Assembly: GCA_023653025.1 (NCBI GenBank)
Contig: JAMNXS010000031.1
Location: 1-33,282 of the forward strand
Origin: Burkholderiaceae bacterium
GTDB lineage: Bacteria > Pseudomonadota > Gammaproteobacteria > Burkholderiales > Burkholderiaceae_D
Direction of reading: 5' to 3'
DNA: 33,282 bases
Below are positions 8,675 to 18,503 of this stretch, one piece after another. Every line of letters starts with the position of its first letter. Position 1 is the stretch's first letter. A program made the position numbers and the translations under genes. The notes beneath the pieces were generated by a model. It saw nothing but the letters and a program-made list of their open reading frames with translations. It searched no databases and had not been told where the DNA came from.

Positions 8675-9784
8675 ATGAAGACAAGAACCGGACTCTGCAT
8701 CATGCTCTGCGGCGGCATGCTGACAGGCTGCTCGTCACTGACCGACGGCAGCCTCGCCTTCTGGAAGACCCCGCCGAAAATGGCGATGACGGCCGACGGG
8801 GAGTACCAGCGCGGCCGGCAGTTTCATCTGGCGGGCCAGTATCCGGAAGCCCAGAAGGCTTACCTGAGCGCGCTGTCCATCGACCCCCAGCATGCGGAAG
8901 CGAAGAACGCGATGGCCGCCCTGATCGGCGCCAGCGGCGACGTCGACCGCGCCATCGGCATGCTGGTCGAACTGGGCCAGCGTCATCCGCAATCGCATGT
9001 GTATGCCAATCTCGGCCATGCCTACCAGATGCGAGGCCAGCTCTTCGATGCGCGCGACGCCTACCAGCGCGCGGTGGACCTCGACGCCGGCAACGAGAAC
9101 GCGCGGCGCCGGCTGGCGGCGCTTGAACAGCAGCTTGGCGCACGGGCGGTGGTCGACGTGCCCATCGTACCCGCCGTGCCCGCTCAACCCGATACCGAGC
9201 CTGTCGCCGCGCCTTCGCCGGCCGGCGGCATCGACCTCGTCTCGAACGGCATCTATGCCATCCGCTATCCGGTGGCGAGCACCGCGATCCCGGATCGCCC
9301 TGCCGTGAACCTGCTGGCTGCGCCGCAAGCTCTGGTGGCGACAGCGCCGGCCGTGGTGCCAGTGGCCGCAGCGCCAATGGCCGCAGCGCCGGTGCCCGTG
9401 TCGCTGCTCGCCGCACCGGCCGACAGCCGCGGCAGCGCGGTGCCGCGCGTCGCAACGCGCATCTTCACGGTCGAGCTGGTGAACGGCAACGGCGTGACGG
9501 GATTGGCGCGGCAACTGAAGACGCTGCTACCGCGAGCCGAATGGGCGGTCGTGCGCACGGCCAACCATTCCGATTTCCTCGTCCGGCAGACCCGCGTCGA
9601 GTACGTGCAGCCGCACAAGCCGGCTGCGCGCCGGCTTGCGGAGGACCTCGGCGGCCGGCCCGCGCTGCGCCCGAACGAAGAACTGAGCGGCGCCCGGCTG
9701 CGCGTGGTGCTCGGCCACGACTTCAAGGATCTGGACGACCTGAAGCAGCGGCTGGCCACGGCCGAGCCGCAGCCGGCGTCCTGA
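8675..9784 (+). CDS. tadD: TadD-like TPR lipoprotein with LytR_C-type C-terminal domain
   Basis: A 369-aa lipoprotein; the lipobox LTGC is at about residue 19. Residues 45-150 contain tetratricopeptide repeats (YQRGRQFHLAGQYPEAQKAYLSALSIDPQHAEAKNAM and the following units), the TadD pilotin/assembly module. A long Ala/Pro/Val linker (about 165-255), with near-repeated VAAAPMAAAPVPV, leads to a C-terminal domain starting IFTVELVNGNGVTGLARQLKTLL and ending LRVVLGHDF. That pattern fits the LytR/CpsA C-terminal (LytR_C) domain, which probably meets cell wall or polysaccharide. Plain TadD proteins end after the TPRs. AAAGGAGG (8663-8670) is a near-consensus ribosome site. It converges with the hydrolase, the two stops lying 6 nt apart. 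Confidence 0.85.
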   Translation: MKTRTGLCIMLCGGMLTGCSSLTDGSLAFWKTPPKMAMTADGEYQRGRQFHLAGQYPEAQKAYLSALSIDPQHAEAKNAMAALIGASGDVDRAIGMLVELGQRHPQSHVYANLGHAYQMRGQLFDARDAYQRAVDLDAGNENARRRLAALEQQLGARAVVDVPIVPAVPAQPDTEPVAAPSPAGGIDLVSNGIYAIRYPVASTAIPDRPAVNLLAAPQALVATAPAVVPVAAAPMAAAPVPVSLLAAPADSRGSAVPRVATRIFTVELVNGNGVTGLARQLKTLLPRAEWAVVRTANHSDFLVRQTRVEYVQPHKPAARRLAEDLGGRPALRPNEELSGARLRVVLGHDFKDLDDLKQRLATAEPQPAS

Positions 9785-9790
9785 TGCGGA

Positions 9791-10984
9791 TCAGTTGATC
9801 GCCAGCGGCGGATTCAGATTGCCCGGCTCAGCCCACACGACATCATGGTCGATCGAGTACAACTTGCACGGCACCTTGCTGTTCTTCTGGCAGGAAGCCA
9901 CCGCGCGCGCCGCAGGATCGTCGCCTTCCTCGGCCCAGCTCCAGGCGCCCGAGCTCGAGAGCGCGAAGGCGCGCGGCGCCGATTTCTGCAGGTACTCGCG
10001 GTAGCCGTTGCGTCCCTTGTCGGTCAGGTAGGGAATGGCGCTCACGTTGTCGACTGTGGCGAAAGTCGTCGCTGGCGGACGCGGCGTGTCGGCGATGGCC
10101 ACCGTCACCTCGGTCGGCATGCCGATGCCGCGCAGGAAGCGCTCGACTTCGGGCAGCCAGATCGATACACCGTCGCGGCTGCCGACCATGCCGTGCGCAT
10201 CGTTCTTGAACGGCCCGTAGGCGATCAGCTGCGACGGGCCGCCGGCCGCCTGATAAGCCTGCTGCAGCCGCTGCGCGAGCGGGTGGTCGAAGAAAGTGTC
10301 GTTCTCGCCGTAGAACCACAGGCTGGGCAGCGAGGTCGCCGCGCCATAGCTGGCAAAAGCCGTCACCAGCGAGCTCTTCCAGTCGCAGTTGCCGCCGTCG
10401 ATGCGCAGCCCGCCCGCGAAGTTCAGCAGCCCGCGCACGCCCGGATACTGGCGCGTGCCGAAGGCCATCGTCGCGAGGCCGCCATACGACTGGCCGGCCA
10501 CGACGATGCGGCTCCGGTCGACCCACGGCTGCTTGACGAGCGCATCGAGCACGGCCGTCACGTCGTCGGCCTGCTGCTGACCGTTGTCCTTCATGTTGCA
10601 GCCGTAGTCGCTGTAGGTGCCGCTCGATTGCGAGAAGCCCTTGCGCATCGGCACCACGACGGCATAGCCGCGCTTGACGAACTCGCGGCTCATCGACAGG
10701 AAGCGGTCGCGCTTCTGGTTGACCGGGTTGCCGCGTTCCTTGCCGTGGTTCATCACCAGCAGCGGGAAGGGGCCGGTGCCGGGCGGCTTGTAGATCGTGG
10801 TCTCGAACTGAAACGTGCTGCCGTTCTGCACGACGGGCAGCATCAGCACCTGTTCATTGACCGTCGGATCGACCGTCGGCGGCAGCGTATTGGCCGCATG
10901 GCCGGTCGGCGACAGGCTGATGGCGGCCAGTGCGATGGCGGAGGTAAGACGGCGGAACGTTCCTGCGAAAGTGAGTCGGTTCAT
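9791..10984 (-). CDS. Secreted alpha/beta hydrolase (dienelactone-hydrolase-like)
   Basis: A 397-aa protein with a Sec signal peptide ending near PTGHAA, so periplasmic or secreted. The alpha/beta-hydrolase fold is clear: oxyanion region LLVMNHGKERG, nucleophile elbow VAGQSYGG (Ser about 166), acid candidate FYGENDTFFDHP and histidine candidate KNDAHGMVGS. The last 90 residues form an extra module (RNGYREYL, FALSSSGAWSWAEE, CQKNSKVPCKLYSIDHDVVW) that I have seen on other secreted proteobacterial proteins but cannot name. The substrate is unknown. It lies opposite to the tad genes and splits tadD from tadE/tadG. A promoter and an overlapping palindrome stand in front of it. Confidence 0.8.
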   Translation of the reverse strand: MNRLTFAGTFRRLTSAIALAAISLSPTGHAANTLPPTVDPTVNEQVLMLPVVQNGSTFQFETTIYKPPGTGPFPLLVMNHGKERGNPVNQKRDRFLSMSREFVKRGYAVVVPMRKGFSQSSGTYSDYGCNMKDNGQQQADDVTAVLDALVKQPWVDRSRIVVAGQSYGGLATMAFGTRQYPGVRGLLNFAGGLRIDGGNCDWKSSLVTAFASYGAATSLPSLWFYGENDTFFDHPLAQRLQQAYQAAGGPSQLIAYGPFKNDAHGMVGSRDGVSIWLPEVERFLRGIGMPTEVTVAIADTPRPPATTFATVDNVSAIPYLTDKGRNGYREYLQKSAPRAFALSSSGAWSWAEEGDDPAARAVASCQKNSKVPCKLYSIDHDVVWAEPGNLNPPLAIN

Positions 10985-10996
10985 GTCGGCTTTGCG

Positions 10997-11015
10997 ATGA
11001 GCAAGAGTTGCTCAT
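10997..11015. promoter_or_regulatory. Operator-like perfect palindrome
   Basis: ATGAGCAA-GAG-TTGCTCAT is an 8-bp perfect inverted repeat with a 3-bp centre. It begins 12 bp before the hydrolase start codon and overlaps the end of the proposed -10 box and the transcription start. This is the geometry of a repressor site. It could also fold as a small hairpin in the leader RNA. Confidence 0.5.
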
Positions 11016-11042
11016 GCTAAAGACCGGCTTTCCTCACTTCAA
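11014..11042 (-). promoter_or_regulatory. Candidate sigma-70 promoter of the hydrolase
   Basis: Read on the - strand: -35 TTGAAG (11042-11037), a 17-bp spacer and -10 TAGCAT (11019-11014), each 4 of 6 to consensus. Transcription would begin near 11007, inside the palindrome. Confidence 0.4.
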
Positions 11043-11169
11043 TGACTGGAGGAACAATTTTCTGGCAGAAAAATCGAAAGTTTGAAGTCTTCTAAGGGAT
11101 TGAAAAAGTGGCAGCGTGAAGCACTGCAAGGGTCGATGAACGAGAAAGGCTTTAGGGGGAGTGATATCA

Positions 11170-11592
11170 ATGAATCGCATGAGACCGATACATCGAACAA
11201 GTCGCGGAGGGGCAGCAGTCGAGTTCGCGATTGTTCTCCCATTGCTACTGCTGATCATTTTTTCGACGATCGAATTCAGCCTTGCGCTGTACGACAAGGC
11301 CGTCATTACCAATGCGGCGCGCGAAGCGGCGCGCGCGGGGGTGGTGGTGAGAACGACGCGGCTGACCAACGCCCAGATCGAGGCAAAGGCGCTCAGCTAC
11401 GCAGCGGACCGCTTGGTTTCGTTCGGCAGCGGAGCGCCTACAGTCGCAGTGAACAATGGCGGCGGTGTTTCGGGCGCCAACCTGACGGTGACCGTCAACT
11501 ACACGTTCACGGGTCTGGGACTGGGGCCATTGCTGTCGGCAATGACGGGGCCGATAACGCTGTCATCAACCGCGACGATGATCAATGAATAA
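11170..11592 (+). CDS. tadE: TadE-like pseudopilin
   Basis: Minor pseudopilin of the Tad system, 140 aa. The leader ends in SRGG, followed by AAVEFAIVLPLLLLIIFSTIEF: the TadE motif with a prepilin-type cleavage site and a single membrane helix. The mature domain is Val/Thr/Gly-rich. ATG 11170 is chosen because AGGGGGAG (11154-11161) lies 8 nt upstream; the GTG at 11161 is inside that site. Base composition here and in tadG is visibly less G+C-rich than in tadA-tadD. tadG follows after 17 nt. Confidence 0.9.
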   Translation: MNRMRPIHRTSRGGAAVEFAIVLPLLLLIIFSTIEFSLALYDKAVITNAAREAARAGVVVRTTRLTNAQIEAKALSYAADRLVSFGSGAPTVAVNNGGGVSGANLTVTVNYTFTGLGLGPLLSAMTGPITLSSTATMINE

Positions 11593-11609
11593 CGATTGCA
11601 GGTGAGATC

Positions 11610-12779
11610 ATGATGCCTTCCATTTTTTCCAAACGGCCCCGCTGGTCGATGGTCCCGCGCAAGCAGAAAGGCGCGGTTGCCGTAATCACTGCATTTACGC
11701 TGGTGTCCTTGATCGGTGTGGGTGCGTTTGCCATAGATTTTGCCCACGCGTATGTGGTAAGAAATGAACTACAGAACAATGCCGATGCAAGTGCACTTGC
11801 CGGGGCATCGTGCTTGTTTTCCAGGGCGGATTGCGCCAATACCGGCTTGCCGGAACCCACGTGGGACAGTGCAAAAAACAAGGCAACGGCTTATCTTCAG
11901 CATAACAAGGCGGAGAGCCGAACCTTGTCCAAGGCAGAAGTGCAAGCCGGATACTGGAACTTGTCCACTTCCGTTTTTACCCCCGCGCCTGTTGCGCCGG
12001 GCTGGGCGCAGACTGCCAATGACGTGCCGGCAGTACAAGTCAATGTTCCGCTGGATTCGGCCAGCAATGGAGGAGGGGCCAGCACCTTCCTGTCCCGGAT
12101 CTTCGGTCACAATGACATTCCGCTGGATGCTCGTGCAGTGGCCGTCATATCGCCTCCGCAAGGGGTGAGCCCGAGCACGCTCACGCCTTTCGTTTTGTCC
12201 AAATGCCTGTTTGATCGTTATTGGGACTCGGCGAAGAACGAACCGCTCGTGGCAGACAGGAAGACCGATATTGTCGTGGGACCCGGCAACAAGCAGGATG
12301 TGACGATAACGACGAAGGCAGGCGAGACCTACAGATTTCCGGCCGTATCCGAGTATGTTTTCAAGGGCACGAGTTGTGATTCTGGTCAATGGACAACCTT
12401 CGACCTCGACTCGAATTCGGCCAACGATGTCCGGAAACTGATCAACGACGGCAACCCGACGCCGCTAAGCATTGGCGGCGATACCTATATCGCCAGCGGC
12501 AACATGGCATCCATGTACCAGGAAATCCAGAACTGCAGCGCAGCCGGCACCAAGGCATGCCAGTACAGCGTCGTTCCCGTTGTCGATGATTCGAGCCAGA
12601 TAAGAACCGACCAGAAAATCGTCGCGTTCGCTTGCGTGGAGGTGCTTTCTGCCAGCTGGGCAGGTCAGGTTAAATACATCGAGATGCAGCTCAGCTCCGA
12701 CACCTCGAAATGCAATGTGAGCGGCACTCCGGGCGGCCCGAACCTCGGTGCTGTCGTTCCGCCCCGGCTCGCCCTGTAA
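11610..12779 (+). CDS. tadG: TadG-like pilus assembly protein
   Basis: A 389-aa protein with the TadE/TadG N-terminal helix (QKGAVAVITAFTLVSLIGVGAFAIDFAHAYVVRNELQNNADASALAGA), typical of TadG-family 'Tad-like Flp pilus assembly' proteins. The rest is extracytoplasmic. It contains many cysteines in likely pairs (CLFSRADC, SKCLFDRYW, NCSAAGTKACQYS, SKCNVSG), suggesting disulfide-stabilised loops. No VWA metal-site motif is evident, unlike some longer TadG proteins. AGGTGA (11600-11605) precedes ATG 11610/11613; the second ATG is an equally good start. It is convergent with the next gene, stops 6 nt apart, and no terminator is visible between. Confidence 0.82.
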   Translation: MMPSIFSKRPRWSMVPRKQKGAVAVITAFTLVSLIGVGAFAIDFAHAYVVRNELQNNADASALAGASCLFSRADCANTGLPEPTWDSAKNKATAYLQHNKAESRTLSKAEVQAGYWNLSTSVFTPAPVAPGWAQTANDVPAVQVNVPLDSASNGGGASTFLSRIFGHNDIPLDARAVAVISPPQGVSPSTLTPFVLSKCLFDRYWDSAKNEPLVADRKTDIVVGPGNKQDVTITTKAGETYRFPAVSEYVFKGTSCDSGQWTTFDLDSNSANDVRKLINDGNPTPLSIGGDTYIASGNMASMYQEIQNCSAAGTKACQYSVVPVVDDSSQIRTDQKIVAFACVEVLSASWAGQVKYIEMQLSSDTSKCNVSGTPGGPNLGAVVPPRLAL

Positions 12780-12785
12780 AGCGCG

Positions 12786-13874
12786 TCAGCGATCGATGCG
12801 GCGAGTCTGGCCCGTCGGCGTCGCGTAAAAATGTCCGGGGCTGATTCCAGCCTCGGCAACAGCGGACTCGAGCGCAGGCGGCGGCTCATCCAACGCCTCA
12901 TCCGTCAACTCGAACGCCCCCCAATGTATCCCCAGCGACCTGCGCGCCCGCAGGTCGCGGTGGATCTGCACCGCTTCCTCCGGATTCACGTGCTGCGGCT
13001 TCATGAACCAGCGTGGCTCGTAGGCGCCGACCGGTATCATCGCGAAATCGAAGTCACCGAAGCGGCGGTGGATGTCGATGAAGTCCTTCGAGTAGCCGGT
13101 GTCGCCGGTGAAGAACGCCTTGAACGGCTTGCCGTCGGCCTGCGATTCGATCACCCAGCCGCCCCATAGCGTCTCGAAGCGGTCGAACAGCCCGCGCGCC
13201 GACCAGTGCTGCACCGGTACGAAATGCAGGCGGCTGCCGCCGACAGGGTGCGACTGCCACCAGTCCAGCTGCTGCACGTTTGCTATGCCCTGGCGCTTCA
13301 GCCAGTCGCCGACGCCCAGCGGCATCAGGAACAGCGGCGGGCCGCCGGCCTGCTTGTCCAGCGCGCGTAGCGTCGGCAGGTCGAGATGATCGTAATGATT
13401 GTGCGAGACGATCACCGCGTCGATGCGCGGCAACTCGTCGATGCGCATGGCGGGCGGCGTCTTGCGTTTGGGCCCTATCCACGACAGCGGCGACGCGCGC
13501 TCGGAAAACATCGGGTCGGTCAGGATATTCAGGCCGCCCACTTGCAGCAGCACGGTCGCATGGCCGATCCATGTGGCGGTGGCCTCGCTGCGGTTCTGCT
13601 TCAGCCAGTCGATGTCAGGGCGCTCGACCGGAAACGCATAGCCGTTGGCTGGCGGCTTGGGCAGGCCGTCGCGCCAGCGCTCCCACTGCCAGCGCAAGAA
13701 GTTGCCGCCGATGGGCCCCTGAAGGTAGTTGTTGCGAAAGCCCTCGCGCGTGTGATGCGGCTTCGACGGATCGAAATACGGATTGACGTTCGTGCAACTG
13801 GCGCATGCGGCTGCCAGCACGAAGGTGGCCAGCAGGCGCGTACTTGTGGACCGTATCGGCCGCATCGCCGTCAT
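12786..13874 (-). CDS. MBL-fold metallo-hydrolase, RomA/NAPE-PLD-like, exported
   Basis: A 362-aa protein of the metallo-beta-lactamase superfamily. An N-terminal hydrophobic signal (LLATFVLAAACASC) with nearby cysteines suggests an envelope lipoprotein. The metal site is visible: VSHNHYDHLD (HxHxDH), PVQHWSARG, FTGDTGYSKDF and the late His in GIHWGAFELTDEALDEPP. The overall pattern (GHATVLLQVGGLNILTDPMFSERASP) is that of NAPE-phospholipase-D/RomA-like enzymes, so a phosphodiester or lactone substrate is possible but unproved. Its ATG (13874-13872) shares one base with the parC stop (TGATG), implying coupled translation. A second ATG at 13865 would shorten it by three residues. Confidence 0.8.
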   Translation of the reverse strand: MTAMRPIRSTSTRLLATFVLAAACASCTNVNPYFDPSKPHHTREGFRNNYLQGPIGGNFLRWQWERWRDGLPKPPANGYAFPVERPDIDWLKQNRSEATATWIGHATVLLQVGGLNILTDPMFSERASPLSWIGPKRKTPPAMRIDELPRIDAVIVSHNHYDHLDLPTLRALDKQAGGPPLFLMPLGVGDWLKRQGIANVQQLDWWQSHPVGGSRLHFVPVQHWSARGLFDRFETLWGGWVIESQADGKPFKAFFTGDTGYSKDFIDIHRRFGDFDFAMIPVGAYEPRWFMKPQHVNPEEAVQIHRDLRARRSLGIHWGAFELTDEALDEPPPALESAVAEAGISPGHFYATPTGQTRRIDR

Positions 13875-16189
13875 CAGCCGAGCGCCTCGAGCCGCTCGAC
13901 TTTCATGCGCGAGGTCAGCAGCTTGCCCTTGCGCGCACGCTTGCCAACATGGGCCGTCAGGTCGGCGCCGGAGAGGTTGGTTTCCTGCGGCTTGCCGCTG
14001 CGCTGTCCGCTGCCGATCACCTTCACGCCCTTGGGGCCGATCGCTTGCGCCGCCAGCAGCTTCTCGTCGAGGTCGAGCTCCATCAGGATCACGCCGCGGC
14101 CGCCGCCGGGCTGGGTCTTTATCTCGTCGATGCCGAACGCCAGCAGCCGGCCGTTTTCCGACAGGCAGGCGATCCGGGTCGCGCCCTTGGCGATCACGCG
14201 CGGCATCACCGGCTCGTCGCCGGTATCGAGTGTCATGAACGACTTGCCGCCTTTCTGGCGCGACACCATGTCGCCGGCCTTGGCCGAGAAGCCGTAGCCA
14301 GCGGTCGAGGCGAGCAGCAGGGCGGTATCGGCCGCGCCGGCAAAGTAGTGGATAAGCCGGGTGCCGGATTCGACTTCGACCAGCGTCGTTACCGGCACGC
14401 CGTCGCCGCGCGCGCCCGGCAGCTGCGCGACCGACACCGAGTACACGCGGCCATTCGAGCCGAAGGCGAGCAGGGAATCGGTGGTGCGGCACTCGAAGGT
14501 CGCGTACAGCGCATCGCCGGCCTTGAAGCCGAACTGCTGCGCGTCGTGGCCATGGCCCTGGCGCGCACGCACCCAGCCCTTTTGCGAAACGATCACGGTG
14601 ACTGGCTCGTCGATCACCTTCTGCTCGGCGACCGCGCGCTCGGCCTCCTTGATCAGCGTGCGGCGCTTGTCGCCGTACTGCTTCGCATCGCCCTCGATCT
14701 CCTTGATCAGCAACTTCTTCATCGACGCCGGATTGTCGAGCAGATCCTGCAGCGTGACCTTTTCCTTGCGCAGTTCGGCCAGTTCCTGCTGTACCTTGAT
14801 CGCTTCCAGCCGCGCCAGTTGCCGCAGCCGGATCTCGAGGATGTCTTCGGCCTGCCGCTCGGAGAGCTTGAAAGCCTGCATCAGCGCGGGCTTGGGCTCG
14901 TCCGATTCGCGAATGATCCGGATCACCTTGTCGATGTTCAGCAGGACCGCCTCGCGGCCTTCGAGGATGTGGATGCGGTCGTCGACCTTGCCGAGCCGGT
15001 GCCGCGTGCGGCGGGTGACGGTCGCGAAGCGGAAGCCGATCCATTCGCGCAGGATCTCGCCCACGCCTTTCTGGCGCGGACGGCCGTCGGCGCCGATCAT
15101 CACGAGGTTGACCGGCGCATTGTTCTCGAGCGACGTGTGCGCGAGCAGCAGGTTGCTGAATTCTTCCTGGTCCTGGTTCTTCGATTTCGGCTCGAACACG
15201 AGTCGCACTGGCGCGTCGCGGCCGGATTCGTCGCGCACGGTGTCGAGCACCGACAAGGTGGTTTGCTTCGTCGCCAGCTGCTCGGGCGTCAGGCTCTTCT
15301 TGCCGAGCTTGACCTTGGGGTTCGTCAGTTCCTCGATCTCTTCGAGGATCTTCTGCGCCGAGGTACCCGGCGGCAGTTCGGTGACCACCAGCTGCCACTG
15401 GCCGCGGGCGAGGTCCTCGATCTTCCAGCGCGCGCGCACCTTGATGCTGCCGCGTCCGCTCTGGTAGATCTCGCTGATCTGCGAGGCCGGCGTGATGATC
15501 TGCCCGCCGCCGGGGAAGTCGGGGCCGGGGATCAGCGCCATCAGTTCGTCATGCGAGAGCTTCGGGTTCCTGATGACGGCCACGGCCGCCGCGGCGACTT
15601 CGGTCAGGTTGTGCGACGGGATCTCGGTGGCGAGGCCGACCGCGATGCCGGAGGCGCCGTTGAGCAGCACGAAGGGCAGGCGCGCCGGCAGCAGCTTCGG
15701 CTCTTCGCTCGAGCCGTCGTAGTTGGGCGCGAAATCGACGGTGCCCATGTTGATTTCGTCGAGCAGCAGGCGCGAGATCGGCGTCAGCCGCGCTTCGGTA
15801 TAGCGCATCGCCGCCGCGCCGTCGCCGTCGCGCGAGCCGAAATTGCCGTGGCCATCGACCAGCGGATAGCGCAGCGCGAAGTCCTGCGCCATGCGCACCA
15901 TCGCGTCGTAAACCGACTGGTCGCCATGCGGGTGCAGCTTGCCGAGCACGTCGCCGACCACGGCCGCCGACTTGCGCGGCTTGGCCGCCGGATCGAGCTT
16001 CAGCTGGTCCATCGCATACAGGATGCGCCGCTGCACCGGCTTCTGGCCGTCGCAGACGTCGGGTAATGCGCGGCCCTTGACGACCGAGATCGCGTAATCG
16101 AGATAGGCGCGCTCGGCAAAGGTGGCGAGCGTCAGCGACTCGCCGGCGTCGTCGGCGGCGGATTCGAAGAGGTTGGTTTGGTCGGTCAT
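13874..16189 (-). CDS. parC: DNA topoisomerase IV subunit A
   Basis: Breakage-reunion subunit of topoisomerase IV, which decatenates daughter chromosomes; 771 aa, full length. The catalytic tyrosine is Tyr130 in [11 protein letters not shown], and DNA-gate residues surround [12 protein letters not shown] (86-97). The tower and coiled-coil region and a C-terminal beta-pinwheel (repeated segments such as [35 protein letters not shown]) follow. Absence of a GyrA box and the neighbouring parE support ParC rather than GyrA. At the quinolone hot spot, where E. coli ParC has Ser80, this protein has Gln91; the Glu84 equivalent is Asp95. No clear ribosome site precedes ATG 16189. Confidence 0.95.
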   Translation of the reverse strand: MTDQTNLFESAADDAGESLTLATFAERAYLDYAISVVKGRALPDVCDGQKPVQRRILYAMDQLKLDPAAKPRKSAAVVGDVLGKLHPHGDQSVYDAMVRMAQDFALRYPLVDGHGNFGSRDGDGAAAMRYTEARLTPISRLLLDEINMGTVDFAPNYDGSSEEPKLLPARLPFVLLNGASGIAVGLATEIPSHNLTEVAAAAVAVIRNPKLSHDELMALIPGPDFPGGGQIITPASQISEIYQSGRGSIKVRARWKIEDLARGQWQLVVTELPPGTSAQKILEEIEELTNPKVKLGKKSLTPEQLATKQTTLSVLDTVRDESGRDAPVRLVFEPKSKNQDQEEFSNLLLAHTSLENNAPVNLVMIGADGRPRQKGVGEILREWIGFRFATVTRRTRHRLGKVDDRIHILEGREAVLLNIDKVIRIIRESDEPKPALMQAFKLSERQAEDILEIRLRQLARLEAIKVQQELAELRKEKVTLQDLLDNPASMKKLLIKEIEGDAKQYGDKRRTLIKEAERAVAEQKVIDEPVTVIVSQKGWVRARQGHGHDAQQFGFKAGDALYATFECRTTDSLLAFGSNGRVYSVSVAQLPGARGDGVPVTTLVEVESGTRLIHYFAGAADTALLLASTAGYGFSAKAGDMVSRQKGGKSFMTLDTGDEPVMPRVIAKGATRIACLSENGRLLAFGIDEIKTQPGGGRGVILMELDLDEKLLAAQAIGPKGVKVIGSGQRSGKPQETNLSGADLTAHVGKRARKGKLLTSRMKVERLEALG

Positions 16190-16204
16190 GGTTTGCGTTG
16201 TTGC

Positions 16205-16288
16205 GGCGGATTTCGCTTCGCTCTATCCGCCCTACGGAAGTGGTCGTGCGTAGGGGCGTAGGGCGGATAGAGCGAAGCGAAATCCGCC
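16205..16288. repeat. Palindromic dispersed repeat, copy A (parE-parC gap)
   Basis: Two perfectly complementary 31-base arms, 16205-16235 and 16258-16288, flank a 22-bp centre. The right arm begins GTAGGGCGGATAGAGCGAAG and ends AATCCGCC. The structure would form a very stable cruciform or RNA hairpin. Copy C has identical arms, copy B is diverged, and copy D is cut by the window end. Each full copy is followed by the bases AT. Confidence 0.9.
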
Positions 16289-16300
16289 ATTTCCCATCAT

Positions 16301-18292
<1,992 letters not shown>

Positions 18293-18398
18293 TCGGAGGG
18301 GTGGGATGTGGAATCGGAGGAGCCCGTTGGGGCAAACCGGGCAATTCTAATGAATTTTGTCAGGGATGGCCGGATTCGGTAGGAGGCGGCGGTATGAC

Positions 18399-18487
18399 GG
18401 CGGGTTTCGCCTGCGGCTCTACCCGCCCTACGGCAACTCCTGATCGCTTACGAACCGTAGGGCGGATAGAGCGCAGCGAAATCCGCC
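18399..18487. repeat. Palindromic dispersed repeat, copy B (diverged)
   Basis: The right arm 18457-18487 differs from the copy A arm by one base (GCGCAGCG for GCGAAGCG). The left arm 18399-18431 is degenerate, 33 bases with several changes and a small insertion. It lies between the VWA gene end and the parE start. The divergence suggests an old insertion. Confidence 0.75.
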
Positions 18488-18503
18488 ATGCGATGCCATG
18501 CCA

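Noticed and set aside
12786-15398. A very long open frame on the - strand running from the MBL gene through parC
   Set aside because: Only its last 362 codons look like a protein; the rest is the out-of-frame shadow of parC, low-complexity and Arg/Ala-rich. The real start is at 13874.
13805-16066. A 753-codon open frame on + opposite parC
   Set aside because: Antisense shadow caused by high G+C third-position bias; parC is unambiguous on the other strand.
16205-16288. Palindromic repeat as a rho-independent terminator of parE
   Set aside because: The stem is far longer than usual terminators, no T tract follows on either strand, and the same element occurs at unrelated sites.
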